Shown in pieces: positions 1 through 9,036 of a DNA stretch of 62,920 nt. Position numbers and translations under genes: made by a program. The DNA is from Zhongshania sp. (lineage in GTDB: Bacteria; Pseudomonadota; Gammaproteobacteria; Pseudomonadales; Spongiibacteraceae). The notes under the pieces were generated by a model that did no database searches, was not told where the DNA came from, and saw nothing but the letters and a program-made list of their open reading frames with translations. The stretch covers positions 1 through 62,920 of the forward strand of contig JAGPVP010000047.1 of the NCBI GenBank assembly GCA_018066965.1, in the 5' to 3' direction. Position 1 is the first letter of the stretch. The number at the start of each line of letters is the position of its first letter.

Positions 1-528
1 GCTTTCGCCGCCTTGTACAATTGTGACTGAGCGCCAGCCGCTATAAGCAAGACGAAACTGATAGAGCAAGTGGGGAAAGGCCTGACCCGCAAGGGTAACC
101 GCGTCATCGGGGTGGGTGAAATCGGAAAACCCTTGCTGCCCTATCACCGCTTGCTGGCGAAACATCACCTCTTTGTCGGGGCCGGACAGCGCACGCCATT
201 GCTTTACCCGTCGCTGCAACGTTCTCAATACACGTTGATCGTAGTGCTCGGGGTAGTGCTCTTGCAAATACTCCAACAGCGTCAGTCCAGTAAGGCTCGG
301 CTCGCGTTCGAGTAACACCACAAGCTCACGCTCCCAGACCGCCTCCAGCGGATCTTCGCGGGTGCGCCAATGGCGCTCAGGTGGATGGTGGATTGGGTCT
401 TTCTCGATTCTACGGCCTGAACGGACGGAAATATTTGCCTTCGCGGCTGCAGTTTCTTGGGTGATACCACGTTGTCGATGCTGCATGTACAGCTCCTCTT
501 GTCGTTGGGTAATATGTAATCCCGGCAC
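1..528 (-). CDS. istA: IS21-family transposase IstA, N-terminal part (partial)
   Basis: This DDE transposase subunit would act with IstB to move the element. The frame is open for 176 codons to the window edge. A GTG start at 526-528 follows a GGAG-like ribosome site and gives VPGLHITQRQEELYMQHRQ. An N-terminal helix-turn-helix (QETAAAKANISVRSGRRIE) is followed by the characteristic RVLRTLQRRVKQWRAL stretch and a GPDKEVMFRQ segment found in this family. The catalytic DDE core lies beyond the window. The family call rests on motif recognition; the gene is incomplete only because of the window edge. Confidence 0.82.
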   Translation of the reverse strand, partial: MPGLHITQRQEELYMQHRQRGITQETAAAKANISVRSGRRIEKDPIHHPPERHWRTREDPLEAVWERELVVLLEREPSLTGLTLLEYLQEHYPEHYDQRVLRTLQRRVKQWRALSGPDKEVMFRQQAVIGQQGFSDFTHPDDAVTLAGQAFPHLLYQFRLAYSGWRSVTIVQGGES

Positions 529-621
529 GCTGTTCTCCAAGGGAAAATCAAAGTACCGAACGTTACACCCAACCGGCCAAGATAGTTGTCGTCAACCGGT
601 CATCCTAATTGTCGCCGAACA
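1..621 (-). mobile_element. IS21-family element, 5' end only (cut by window edge)
   Basis: The element reads leftwards out of the window. Its outer end is set at 621, where the minus strand begins TGTTCGGCGACAATTAGG. Within the next 60 bases two imperfect 23-bp direct repeats occur (CGACAATTAGGATGACCGG and CGACAACTATCTTGGCCGG cores), the multiple terminal repeat pattern typical of IS21-type ends. The sequence outside the end, from 622, is nearly identical to the sequence starting at 8965, so the insertion sits at the start of a dispersed repeat block. Whether istB follows cannot be seen. Confidence 0.8.
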
Positions 622-632
622 GACCGGGATCC

Positions 633-745
633 TACGTCATACCCGGCCCCGAGCTACGTCATCCCCGACCCCGATCGGGGATCCATGTGAGCGATAGCGA
701 ATGCTTTTGATTTTCACGTCCGACGTCAGACTTCCGTCTAAACGC
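633..745. repeat. dispersed hairpin repeat (type A) plus heptad tail
   Basis: A type A hairpin unit lies at 657-685 (core GACCCCGATCGGGGATCC). It is followed by the usual GAGCGATAGCGAATGC linker and by three 7-bp words (GTCCGAC, GTCAGAC, TTCCGTC) that run up to the stop codon of rnz. The stretch 622-656 contains a second, weaker CGTCATACCC start. Nothing coding is seen between 529 and 745. Confidence 0.8.
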
Positions 746-1710
746 TACAACGTCCTTAAGGTTTTATCTTTTTCCAATTGATAGCTTTGTAAGTCTTCGG
801 CTAGTTTTAAATTTCCTTTGTAAATTTCTTGCGCTTCGTCGTACAGGTCTTTCACCGTGTGTTCTTTCGCGTTTTTATCTGAGCGGTAGCGCTGGCTGAA
901 GTGGGTGAGTATTAAGTGCTTTAACTCTGCCTCGGCTGCGGTTTTGGCCACCATGGCCGCCGTGCTGTGCATGTATTGCGGGCCGACGTGGGCGAGCACG
1001 TCTTCGGTGAAGGTGGCTTCGTGAATTAATAGATCCGTATTTTTTAATGCATCTAACATCAATGCCGGTTTGTCGTTGTCGCCGCCTACGATGGCGCTGC
1101 GTGCTTGCCATGAGGCGCTGCGCACGTCGTTTGCTTTGATGATGTCGCCGTTATCTAGTGTGATGTCTTTGCCTTGCTGTAATTCATGCCAAAGCGGGCC
1201 GCGGGGAACCTGATAAGAGTCCAGCTTGTTTTCATCTAAATGATACGGTGGGATTTCTTTGACGTGGTAGGCGAAGCACGGGACTCGGTGCGACATGGCA
1301 ATGGCGTTAACAGAAATATGATCGTCTTCGTAGTGAAAGTCTTTGTCATCGGATCGCACAAAGGTCAGCGGGAATCGCAAATTATGTACGTCGGTATAGG
1401 CAAAAGTATTTCGCACGTATTGTTCGATGCCGTCCGGTGCGCAAATAGTGAGCGGGGCTTTGCGGCCACTCATGTTGGCACTTGCGATTAAACCAGGGAG
1501 GCCATAGCAGTGGTCGCCGTGCACGTGGGTGATAAAAATGGTTTTAAGTTTCGCTGAGGAGTAGCGGCTTTTGAGCAGGCGGTGCTGGGTGCCTTCTCCG
1601 CAGTCGAATAAATACCAGTCGCGCTGGTCATCAAGCGCAACTGCGAGCGCGGTGACGTTGCGGCTGGCGGTTGGCGTGCCAGCGCTTGTGCCTAAGAAAG
1701 TAAAACGCAT
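745..1710 (-). CDS. rnz: ribonuclease Z (tRNA 3' endonuclease)
   Basis: Cytoplasmic metallo-beta-lactamase-fold endonuclease that trims tRNA 3' trailers. The 321-aa product matches the usual length of the short bacterial form (about 300-330 aa). It opens with MRFTFLGTSAGTPT and carries the zinc motif HVHGDHCYGLPGL at about residues 63-75. Further metal-ligand segments are HEATF, near 230, and LTHFSQRY, near 268. The ATG at 1708-1710 gives the complete family N-terminus. The gene stands alone; a heptad array follows its stop directly. The assignment is secure at family level. Confidence 0.93.
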   Translation of the reverse strand: MRFTFLGTSAGTPTASRNVTALAVALDDQRDWYLFDCGEGTQHRLLKSRYSSAKLKTIFITHVHGDHCYGLPGLIASANMSGRKAPLTICAPDGIEQYVRNTFAYTDVHNLRFPLTFVRSDDKDFHYEDDHISVNAIAMSHRVPCFAYHVKEIPPYHLDENKLDSYQVPRGPLWHELQQGKDITLDNGDIIKANDVRSASWQARSAIVGGDNDKPALMLDALKNTDLLIHEATFTEDVLAHVGPQYMHSTAAMVAKTAAEAELKHLILTHFSQRYRSDKNAKEHTVKDLYDEAQEIYKGNLKLAEDLQSYQLEKDKTLRTL

Positions 1711-2402
1711 GAGCTAATTGTATGGTTTCCGTAGTGAAATTGCTGTGCTTACATTGTGATCTATTTTACATGGATATGCCTCTTTGAAGAGCTGGAAACG
1801 GATTTTATGGTGTTTTTACGAGGTGCGGTGCGTGTGGGCATTCCGAGGTATGTGGACCATTGTCCGTGGGGCCTTGAGGATGACCATACCGAACGACGTC
1901 ATCCCCGACCCCCCAAAACCACGTCATCCCCGACCCCGATCGGGGATCCAGATGAGCGGGAGCGAATGCCTTTGGTTTCAGCGAAGTACGGTGGTACCCC
2001 GAGTCCGAGGTATGTGGATCCTCCATCGAGTTGAGGATGACGGCTAGGGAGTTGGGCGTGACGATTGAGGTGGTTGAAAATGGCGGATTTCTATATCTCG
2101 TCATCCCCGACCCCGATCGGGGATCCAGATGAGCGAGAGCGAATGCCTTTAGTTTCGGTGGATGTAGTTTATGATTTTTACTTCCGACTTCCGACTTCCG
2201 ACTTCCGACTTCCGACTTCCGACTTCCGACTTCCGACTTCCGCCCCCACCTTGTTTTCCCTAATACGGTCTAATTTTTTAAACCTGCTGCGCCATTCGGA
2301 TGAGGCGGCGGATTTTACTTTGTATTATTGTCAACCGATCCACGTTTGCGCACGTATCCTTGAGCAAACGCCAAGACAATAACGACGGGAAAGGACGTAG
2401 CA
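1711..2402. repeat. intergenic block with two dispersed repeats
   Basis: No convincing gene lies here. A composite repeat spans about 1898-2044: a type A hairpin at 1922-1950, the GAGCGGGAGCGAATGCC linker, then a type B hairpin ending in GTTGAGGATGACGG. A second type A hairpin at 2099-2127 has no type B partner and instead runs into a pure 7-bp array at 2181-2242. Bases 1711-1897 and 2243-2402 show nothing distinctive, apart from a possible promoter region for the LLM gene. Confidence 0.8.
2181..2242. repeat. tandem array of CTTCCGA, 8 full units plus 6 bases
   Basis: Eight perfect head-to-tail copies of a 7-bp unit are followed by a partial one. It is the homogenised form of the degenerate heptads (consensus NYCNGRC) seen in other intergenic blocks. 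Perfect units imply recent slippage expansion, so copy number may vary between strains. No reading frame of it belongs to a real gene. Confidence 0.95.
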
Positions 2403-3278
2403 ATGAAATTCGCTTATCACCACAGTATGTGCCCCGCGGAGCAGTATCTGCCGTTGACGCTAGAGGCAGAGAAGTTGGGCTTCGATACCATTACGATGCC
2501 AGACAGCATTTGTTATCCCAAAGAGGGGAGTTCTAAATACCCCTACAACAGTGATGGCAGCCGCGAGTTTTTGGATGGTGTTCCATTTATCGAGCCCTTT
2601 TTGCTAACGGCTCATTTGGCGGCATTGACCAGTAAAGTTCGTTTTACCACATCGGTGCACAAGCTTGCTGTTCACGAGCCAGCTTTAATTGCTAAGACAT
2701 TGTCTAGCCTCGCCATTCTTACCGGAAATCGCTTTGGTTACGGTGTGGGAATCAGCCCGTGGTCAGAAGATTTTGAGGTAACGAATGTCGCCTGGGAAAA
2801 GCGCGGCAAGCGTATGGATGAAATGATCGAAATCATTAACGGCCTTATGTCAGGGGAGTACTTTGGCTATAAGGGCGAAATGTTCGATATGCCCGAAATA
2901 AAAATTTGCCCAGTGCCGAGCGTAAGACCGCCCATTTTGGTTGGCGGACATTCTGTGCCAGCATTGCGCCGTGCGGCCCGTTTGGGTGACGGTTGGATCG
3001 CCGCTGGTGGCGAGCTGGATTCCATCAAAGGTATGGTCGATAAGATTAATGAATTCCGCAAAGAGTTCGGTCGCGACCACCTGCCTTTTGAATTCCATGC
3101 GATGACGGCAGAAGCCTACTCTGCGGATGGCATAAAGCGCCTTGAAGATATCGGAATCGACGAAGTGTTGGTGGCTTTTCGCGATGTATACGCATCAGAA
3201 GCGGACGATAAAACCGTGGAAGAAAAGGTCGGCATGATGTCGTGGTATGCCAACGAAGTGATCGCCAAGTCTCGTTAA
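2403..3278 (+). CDS. LLM-class (luciferase-like) flavin/F420 oxidoreductase
   Basis: 291-aa TIM-barrel protein of the bacterial luciferase-like monooxygenase superfamily, cytoplasmic, substrate unknown. Family marks: an N-terminal strand MKFAYHHS; the AALTSKVRFTTSVHKL segment (residues ~75-90); NRFGYGVGISPWSEDF (~110-125), which lines the cofactor pocket; and PPILVGGHSVPALRRAARLGDGWIA (~175-200). F420 or FMN use cannot be decided from sequence. The ATG at 2403 follows GGAAAGGACGTAGCA, a good ribosome site. A strong terminator follows, so it is probably monocistronic. It is one of three LLM genes in 19 kb, near a P450 gene, which hints at oxidation of lipophilic substrates (inference). Confidence 0.85.
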   Translation: MKFAYHHSMCPAEQYLPLTLEAEKLGFDTITMPDSICYPKEGSSKYPYNSDGSREFLDGVPFIEPFLLTAHLAALTSKVRFTTSVHKLAVHEPALIAKTLSSLAILTGNRFGYGVGISPWSEDFEVTNVAWEKRGKRMDEMIEIINGLMSGEYFGYKGEMFDMPEIKICPVPSVRPPILVGGHSVPALRRAARLGDGWIAAGGELDSIKGMVDKINEFRKEFGRDHLPFEFHAMTAEAYSADGIKRLEDIGIDEVLVAFRDVYASEADDKTVEEKVGMMSWYANEVIAKSR

Positions 3279-3295
3279 TTGCTCTGATTGTGTAG

Positions 3296-3321
3296 ACGCC
3301 CGTGTTGAGCGGGCGTTTTTT
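3296..3321 (+). terminator. intrinsic terminator of the LLM gene
   Basis: A perfect 7-bp GC-rich stem (ACGCCCG / CGGGCGT) with a 7-base loop is followed directly by six T residues, 18 bases after the stop codon. Confidence 0.9.
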
Positions 3322-4080
3322 ATTAGGTGAATCATTCAGATAATATTGATGCTCGGTGTTAGTCGGGTATTTGAAGCCTCTTTTTTGCCATCCTAAAAAT
3401 CACAGTGAGTTGAGCTTAGTCAGGGCGACCCTAAATTCGCATACTTCGTAGCTAACTCAACCTCAGCTATTGTCGTCCCCGACCCTCCAAACTCCGCCAT
3501 ACCAGAGCCTTCAAGACCACGTCATACCCGAGCATTCAAAACCACGTCATCCTAGAACAGTGAAAACTGTACTATCCCTGAGTCCTCTAAACTACGTCAT
3601 CCTCGTTCCTGCAAAACCCCGTCATCCCCGACCGCGATCGGGGATCCAGATGAGCGAGAGCGAATGCCTTTGGTTTCAGCGACGTATGGTGGTGCCCAGA
3701 GCCCGAGGTTTATGGATCCTCAATCGAGTTGAGGATGACGGTTGGGGGCGGTTGAGGCCATTGAGAATGACTAGTGAGTTTGTAGACCATTGTCCGTGGG
3801 GCCTTGAGGATGACCGCACTTTATCTCGTCATCCCCGACCGCGATCGGGGATCCAGATGAGCGAGAGCGAATGCCTTTGGTTTCAGCGACGTATGGTGGT
3901 GCTCAGAGTCCAAGGTTTATGGATCCTCAATCGAGTTGAGGATGACGGTTGGGTGGGTAGAGGGTGACCGCACTATATCTCGTCATCCCCGACCTGATCG
4001 GGGATCCAGTTGAGCGAGAGCGAATGCCTTTCGATTCTGCAAATCTACCTTATAATTTCCGATTTCCGACTTCTTCCTTT
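3322..4080. repeat. intergenic block with three dispersed repeats
   Basis: No gene is seen. Two complete composite repeats (type A hairpin, linker, type B hairpin) lie at 3620-3741 and 3827-3949 and are near copies of each other, with a shared CCGTGGGGCCTTGAGGATGACC segment in between. A third type A hairpin at 3981-4008 has lost its type B partner and ends in degenerate heptads (TTTCCGA, TTCCGAC) that reach the stop codon of the tetR gene. Bases 3465-3615 hold several broken CGTCAT starts. Confidence 0.8.
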
Positions 4081-4752
4081 CTAGCTCGCCTTCGGCTTTA
4101 GCAGTTCTAGCAGCTGAAATAGGTATTCGGCTTTTTCTTCGCGCTCATTGAAGGGGCACATGAGCAGGTTTTTGGCCATGCCGTTAACGAGGTCGAAGGC
4201 GATGCTGGTGATTTCTTTGGCGCTTATCGCTGTAGTGACATGACCTTTGTTTTGCATGTCGCTGATCATAGTCGCCATTATGTCTCTGAATTGGCTATTC
4301 TTTTCTCGCTCTGCTTGCAAGCTGGCGTCGTGGGTCAGTGCAAAGGTGTGGAGGTTGAGACGGACGCGCCATTCAAGGTCTGATTCCGCATCTAGCGGTA
4401 AGCCGGCCTTAATTACGGGGTAGAAAGACTCGATACTGGGGCTTTCGTCGGCGATCGCTTCTTGCATGCGCAGGTCGATGCGCTGATCAGCCCAGCGGAA
4501 TGCGGCGATGACGATTTCTTCCTTGCTGCTGAAGTAATGTGACAAAACGCCAATAGAACAGCCAAGCTCCTTGGCCAGTGCGCGGGTAGTGAGCGCTTCC
4601 AAACCCTTGTTTGCTATCAGGCTGGCGGCGGCGCAAGCTACTTCTTCGCGACGGTTGTCGTGGTCTACTTTCCTCAATTTTCGTACCTTATTATCGGTGG
4701 TGTGGCGCAGTGCTTCGTTGTCATAGGCCAATAATATACCGAAGATGACCAA
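4081..4752 (-). CDS. TetR-family transcriptional regulator
   Basis: N-terminal helix-turn-helix (EEVACAAASLIANKGLEALT, then TTRALAKELGCSIGVLSHYF), followed by an all-helical ligand/dimer domain, about 190-220 aa as usual. It lies head-to-head with the P450 gene 90 bp away, the classical layout for a local repressor of that gene (inference). No ATG exists near the N-terminus. Candidate starts are TTG at 4752, TTG about 4731 or TTG about 4683 (LRKVDHDNRREEV), and the last best fits the family length. The DNA-binding domain is intact. Confidence 0.85.
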   Translation of the reverse strand: MVIFGILLAYDNEALRHTTDNKVRKLRKVDHDNRREEVACAAASLIANKGLEALTTRALAKELGCSIGVLSHYFSSKEEIVIAAFRWADQRIDLRMQEAIADESPSIESFYPVIKAGLPLDAESDLEWRVRLNLHTFALTHDASLQAEREKNSQFRDIMATMISDMQNKGHVTTAISAKEITSIAFDLVNGMAKNLLMCPFNEREEKAEYLFQLLELLKPKAS

Positions 4753-4842
4753 TATTTCATATCGGACGCTTGATATGTATGTTGCCCGAGCCTATGATTG
4801 TTCCAAATAATGAATTTCATCGAACCCTACGGAGGGCCGATT

Positions 4843-6204
4843 ATGACCACGGCAGCAAATCCAGATTACAAATCCGCCAAGAACAATGAAAACCTTGATC
4901 ATATTCCGGGCTCATTTGGTCTGCCAATTATTGGCCAGACGTTCCAGTTGGTGAATGACCTTTACGGCACCATCGACAATCAGTATAAAAAATTCGGCAA
5001 TGTTAGCCGCTTTGGTTTAGCGGGTTTCCGCGGTGCCTTATTGATTGGCCCAGACCTCTACAAAGAAGTTTATCTGGATAAAGATAAAAACTTCTCTGCT
5101 GAGATGGGTTATATGGGATCGCTAGGGCGTTTTTATAAGGGCGCCTTGTTACTGCGAGATCACGAAGAGCATAAATTCCAGCGTCGTATGATGCAGTCAG
5201 CATTTAAAAACGATGCGATGAAAGGCTACATTGGCACAATGGGGCCGATGATTGCGGAAGGTATTTCTGACTGGGGCGAGCAAGGTAATTTATTATTTTT
5301 CCCTGCTATTAAACAAATTTTATTGGATGTCGCCGCGAAGATTTTTGTTGGTCTGGAAGAGAGTGACGAGCGGGCAGCCAAGTTAAATAAAGCATTTTTG
5401 GATATTGCCAATGGCTTGATGGGCATCATCACTAAAGAGCTTCCTGGCACTAAGTACCGCAAAGGTAAAATTGGTGAGCGCTATTTACACCAGTTTTTTG
5501 GTAGCTTGATTGCAGATCGCCGCGCTGGCGATGGCACAGATACTTTCAGTTATTTTTGCCGTGAAAAAACCGAAGACGACGAGTATTTTTCTGACGACGA
5601 TATTATCGCGCACATGGGTTTCTTGCTGTTTGCAGCCCATGACACGACCACAAGTGCACTGACTCATATGCTTTATCACTTGGGTCAAAACCAAGAGCTA
5701 CAGCAGCGCTTGCGCGACGAAGCAATGTCTATCGATAAGCCGTTTTTAGATTACGAAGATCTTGAAAAAATGCCGTTGATGGAAGTGGCGGTGAAGGAAG
5801 CGTTGCGTCTACATCCCTCGGTTATGATGATGCAGCGCCGGACTATCAACGAGTGCGAGTTGGGTGGTTATACACTTCCACCAAACACCATTCTGTTTAT
5901 GGCGCCGCAGCACACCCACCGTATGGCGGAGTACTGGGATGAGCCAGAAAAATTCGATATTGATCGCTGGTTAGAGCCGCGCAATGAGCACAAACGCCAC
6001 ACCTTTAGCTTTGTCGGTTTTGGTGGCGGTGCGCATAAGTGCATTGGAATGCACTTTGCGCTTATGCAGGTTAAGAACTTTATGCATCAGTTCTTGCGTC
6101 AATACGAATTCCGTATGGCTGATAATTTCAGCGGCAAAATGCAGACCGTACCGCTTCCTAAGCCTCTCGATGATTTACCAATCGTTGTGAAGCGCCTTGC
6201 CTGA
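4843..6204 (+). CDS. cytochrome P450 monooxygenase
   Basis: 453-aa heme-thiolate monooxygenase without a membrane anchor, so probably soluble. Visible motifs: the I-helix oxygen-activation segment FAAHDTTTSALTHM (~residue 263); the K-helix E-x-x-R within VKEALRLHP (~318); and the heme loop FGGGAHKCIG with the Cys ligand near residue 398. The ATG at 4843 is preferred over an upstream one because it follows CTACGGAGGGCCGATT and starts the conserved part. The overall pattern resembles the CYP51/CYP120/CYP26-like group, which acts on sterols or other isoprenoids, but the substrate is not deducible. No ferredoxin or reductase gene is adjacent. The divergent TetR gene is the likely regulator. Confidence 0.92.
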   Translation: MTTAANPDYKSAKNNENLDHIPGSFGLPIIGQTFQLVNDLYGTIDNQYKKFGNVSRFGLAGFRGALLIGPDLYKEVYLDKDKNFSAEMGYMGSLGRFYKGALLLRDHEEHKFQRRMMQSAFKNDAMKGYIGTMGPMIAEGISDWGEQGNLLFFPAIKQILLDVAAKIFVGLEESDERAAKLNKAFLDIANGLMGIITKELPGTKYRKGKIGERYLHQFFGSLIADRRAGDGTDTFSYFCREKTEDDEYFSDDDIIAHMGFLLFAAHDTTTSALTHMLYHLGQNQELQQRLRDEAMSIDKPFLDYEDLEKMPLMEVAVKEALRLHPSVMMMQRRTINECELGGYTLPPNTILFMAPQHTHRMAEYWDEPEKFDIDRWLEPRNEHKRHTFSFVGFGGGAHKCIGMHFALMQVKNFMHQFLRQYEFRMADNFSGKMQTVPLPKPLDDLPIVVKRLA

Positions 6205-7278
6205 AGCGGTTGCTATGTGACCCCCGGCTCCGGTCGGGGGTGACGTTTCGACGGTTTGGCGTGGCCCTTTCATCCCGACCCTCCACACTTCGTCATCTCG
6301 AACCCTGACCGGGGATCCAAGTGAGCGTAAGCGAATGCTTTTGGGTTTTGCTTCCGGCTTCGGATACCAGACATCCGTCGTAAATAAAGCGACGCTCTTT
6401 AGTTCTTAAGACGCCGGTAGTGCGCGCATACTCTGAGGTATATGGATCCTCAATCGAGTTGAGGATGACGGTTGGGGAGTTGAGGATGACGGCGGCGGTG
6501 CATTGAGGATCACGGCGGTGGTGTGTCGAGGATCACGGCGGTAATGCGTTTTGGGTGACACCACGGCACTATGTCTTCCGGCATATTTAAAAACTACGTC
6601 ATCCCGACCCTTAAAAACTACGTCATCCCCGACCCCGATCGGGGATCCAGATGAGCGCCAGCGAATGCTTTTGGGTTTTGCTTCCGACTTCGGGCACCCG
6701 ACTTCCGTCTAATATTAAGGCTAATGCATTTTGATTCCCGATATCCGTCGTAAATAAAGCGACGCTCTTTAGTTCTTAAGACGCCGGTAGTGCGTGCAAA
6801 TTGTGAGGTATATGGATCCTCAATCAAGTTGAGGATGACGGCGGTGGTGTGTCGAGGATCACGGCGGTAATGCGTTGAGGGTGACACCACTGCACTATGT
6901 CTTCCGGGATATTTAAAAACCACGTCATCCCCGACCCTTAAAAACTACGTCATCCCCGACCCCGATCGGGGATCCAGATGAGCGATAGCGAATGCCTTTG
7001 GGTTTTACTTCCGGCTTCGGACATCCGACATCCGTCTATATTAAGGCGAATGCTTTTGGTTTTTACTTCCGGCTTCGGACACCCGACTTCCGTCTAAATT
7101 AAAGCGATTGCTTCCGGTTTTACCTCAGGCGCCCGACATCAGACCCCGGACATCCCCAAAGCAATGATCTTTTTCGTCACCCTGCGATAAGTGTATTTGA
7201 GCGGAGATGTCATCGGCTGGTGCTTCTTCGCGCCGTATAATCTTTAGAGCGTCATCGGAATAATAAAGAGGATTTGGT
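6205..7278. repeat. 1.07-kb intergenic block built of three long dispersed repeats
   Basis: There is no gene. Three related units begin at 6291 (degenerate type A hairpin), 6621 and 6948. The first two run through a heptad tract (TTCCGGC TTCGGAT ACCAGAC-type words), an AAATAAAGCGACGCTC stretch and a type B hairpin ending at about 6470 and 6840. The third lacks the type B end and carries two successive heptad tracts (7010-7045, 7066-7102) and a third at 7125-7155. Units one and two are clearly duplicates. The last 120 bases before the LLM gene should contain its promoter, and GAGGATTTGGT is its ribosome site. Confidence 0.8.
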
Positions 7279-8301
7279 ATGAAACTCGGCTTACATCTCG
7301 GTTATTGGCAAAAGCATCCTACAGATCGTTTCCTCGAATTGGCGCAGGCCGCCGAGAACATGGGTTTCGATTCGGTGTTTACGGCAGAAGCCTACGGCTC
7401 CGACTGTTTCACGCCGCTGGCAGCTATTGCGGCCACCACAAGTAAAATTCGCTTGTGTACAGGCGTTATGCAATTGTCAGCCCGAACGCCGGTATGTGCG
7501 GCGATGACGGCGATGACCCTGGACCACTTATCAAACGGCAGGCTGTGTTTGGGTGTAGGTGTTTCCGGCCCACAGGTGGTGGAAGGTTGGTACGGCCAGC
7601 AGTTTAAACGCCCGCTTGAGCGCACCCGCGAGTGGTTGGATATTTTCCAACAGGCCGTGTCTCGCGAAGCGCCCGTTGAGTTTCATGGTAGCCAATATAA
7701 TTTACCGTATCAGGGACCTAATAACCTCGGTTTAGGTAAGCCACTCAAGAGCATTACGCATCCGCTTCGCAAAAAAATACCGGTGTTTTTAGGTGCTGAA
7801 GGCCCAAAAAACATTGCACTTGCCGCGGAGAAATTTGACGGCTGGATGCCAATTTTTGTGTCGCCATATCGCCTGAATATATTTGACGAAAGCCTCGCAA
7901 ATAAGCCCGATGATTTTGAAATCAATGCGATGGTAAATTGCATCGTGAACGACAATCTCGAAGAGGCGCTCTACCCCGGCAAGATGACGATGGCCCTTTA
8001 CCTTGGTGGCATGGGTGCACGCCACGATAACTTCCATAAAAACCTAATGGGTAGAATGGGTTTTGGTGATGAGGCCGAGAAGGTTCAGGACTTGTGGTAC
8101 GAAGGGAAGCATGACGAAGCGATCAAAGCCGTCCCCGATGCCTTAGTTGACGAAATATCTTTGCTTGGGCCTAAAGAGCGTATTCGTGAACGGCTGCAGG
8201 ACTGGAAAAAGTCAGGCGTGACGACCCTGATGATTGGCCACAGAGATCATTTTGATACCTCCATAGAAACCATGGAATTTATTGCCAACGAAGTCGTATA
8301 A
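7279..8301 (+). CDS. LLM-class (luciferase-like) oxidoreductase
   Basis: 340-aa member of the luciferase-like superfamily, longer than its two neighbours in the window and of the type with a C-terminal GPKERIRERLQDWKKSGVTTL segment. Marks: MKLGLHLGYW strand 1; FTPLAAIAATTSKIRLCTGV (~residues 45-65); DHLSNGRLCLGVGVSGPQVV (~80-100); IPVFLGAEGPKNIALAAEKFDGW (~165-185). It resembles the F420-dependent group typical of actinobacteria and of marine gammaproteobacteria. The substrate is unknown. It is flanked by repeat blocks on both sides and has a good GAGGA ribosome site 8 bases upstream, so it is a single-gene unit. Confidence 0.85.
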   Translation: MKLGLHLGYWQKHPTDRFLELAQAAENMGFDSVFTAEAYGSDCFTPLAAIAATTSKIRLCTGVMQLSARTPVCAAMTAMTLDHLSNGRLCLGVGVSGPQVVEGWYGQQFKRPLERTREWLDIFQQAVSREAPVEFHGSQYNLPYQGPNNLGLGKPLKSITHPLRKKIPVFLGAEGPKNIALAAEKFDGWMPIFVSPYRLNIFDESLANKPDDFEINAMVNCIVNDNLEEALYPGKMTMALYLGGMGARHDNFHKNLMGRMGFGDEAEKVQDLWYEGKHDEAIKAVPDALVDEISLLGPKERIRERLQDWKKSGVTTLMIGHRDHFDTSIETMEFIANEVV

Positions 8302-8321
8302 GTACAGTATTTACGCTGTTC

Positions 8322-8362
8322 CCTGCCATGATGCTCGACCCCAAATCTTGTGTCATGGCAGG
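8322..8362. other. 10-bp perfect inverted repeat after the LLM gene
   Basis: CCTGCCATGA and TCATGGCAGG are separated by 21 bases. The stem is perfect, but no T-run follows on either strand, so it is a hairpin or protein site rather than a clear intrinsic terminator. Confidence 0.6.
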
Positions 8363-8399
8363 TATAAATAAATTGTTTTGGATTTAAGCTGGTTGGAAT

Positions 8400-9036
8400 A
8401 ACTAAAAGCCCGAGCGATTGCCTTCGGGTTTTACCCCCGACGTCCGACACCAGACTTCCTGCACCAGACTCCCGTCGTAACTAAGTCGAATTCTTTATGT
8501 TTTTAAGACGCAATGCGTTTCTCGGAGTCTGAGGTCTATGGATCCTCAATCGAGTTGAGGATGACGGTTGGGGCGTTGAGGATGACGGTGGGGGGCGCTG
8601 AGAATGGTAGCCGGAGGCGTTGAGGATGTTAAGTGGGTGTGCATATCGCCGCCATTGAAGGCCTTGAGAATGACTTCGCCTTATACCGTCATCCCGACCC
8701 TCCGCACTACGTCATCCCCGACCCCGATCGGGGATCCAAATGAGCGCCAGCGAATGCTTTTGACTTTCACGTCCGACGTCTGACGCCAGACTTTCGATCT
8801 CCAACTTCCAAACCAGACACCTGACTCCCGTCGTAACTAAGTCGAATGTCTTATGTTTTTAAGACGCAATGCGTTTCTCGGAGTCTGAGGTCTATGGATC
8901 CTCAATCGAGTTGAGGATGACGGTGGGGCTGTGTTGGGCTGCGCTTTGCTTAGCCCAACCTACAGACCGGGATCCTACGTCATACCCGGCCCCGAGCTAC
9001 GTCATCCCCGACTCCGATCGGGGATCCAGATGAGCG
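8400..9036. repeat. repeat block interrupted by IS481
   Basis: No gene is seen. The block holds: a heptad tract (GTCCGAC ACCAGAC ..., 8431-8475) followed by a type B hairpin at about 8538-8568; a full composite unit from 8710 to about 8923; then a short inverted GTTGGGC...GCCCAACCTAC element (8935-8961); and a type A hairpin at 9000-9028 whose linker is cut by the IS481 element. The interrupted unit continues at 10333 with GCTAGCGAATGC and heptads to about 10382. Confidence 0.8.

Noticed and set aside
8322-8362. Inverted repeat as an intrinsic terminator
   Set aside because: The loop is 21 bases and neither strand has a T-run after the stem.
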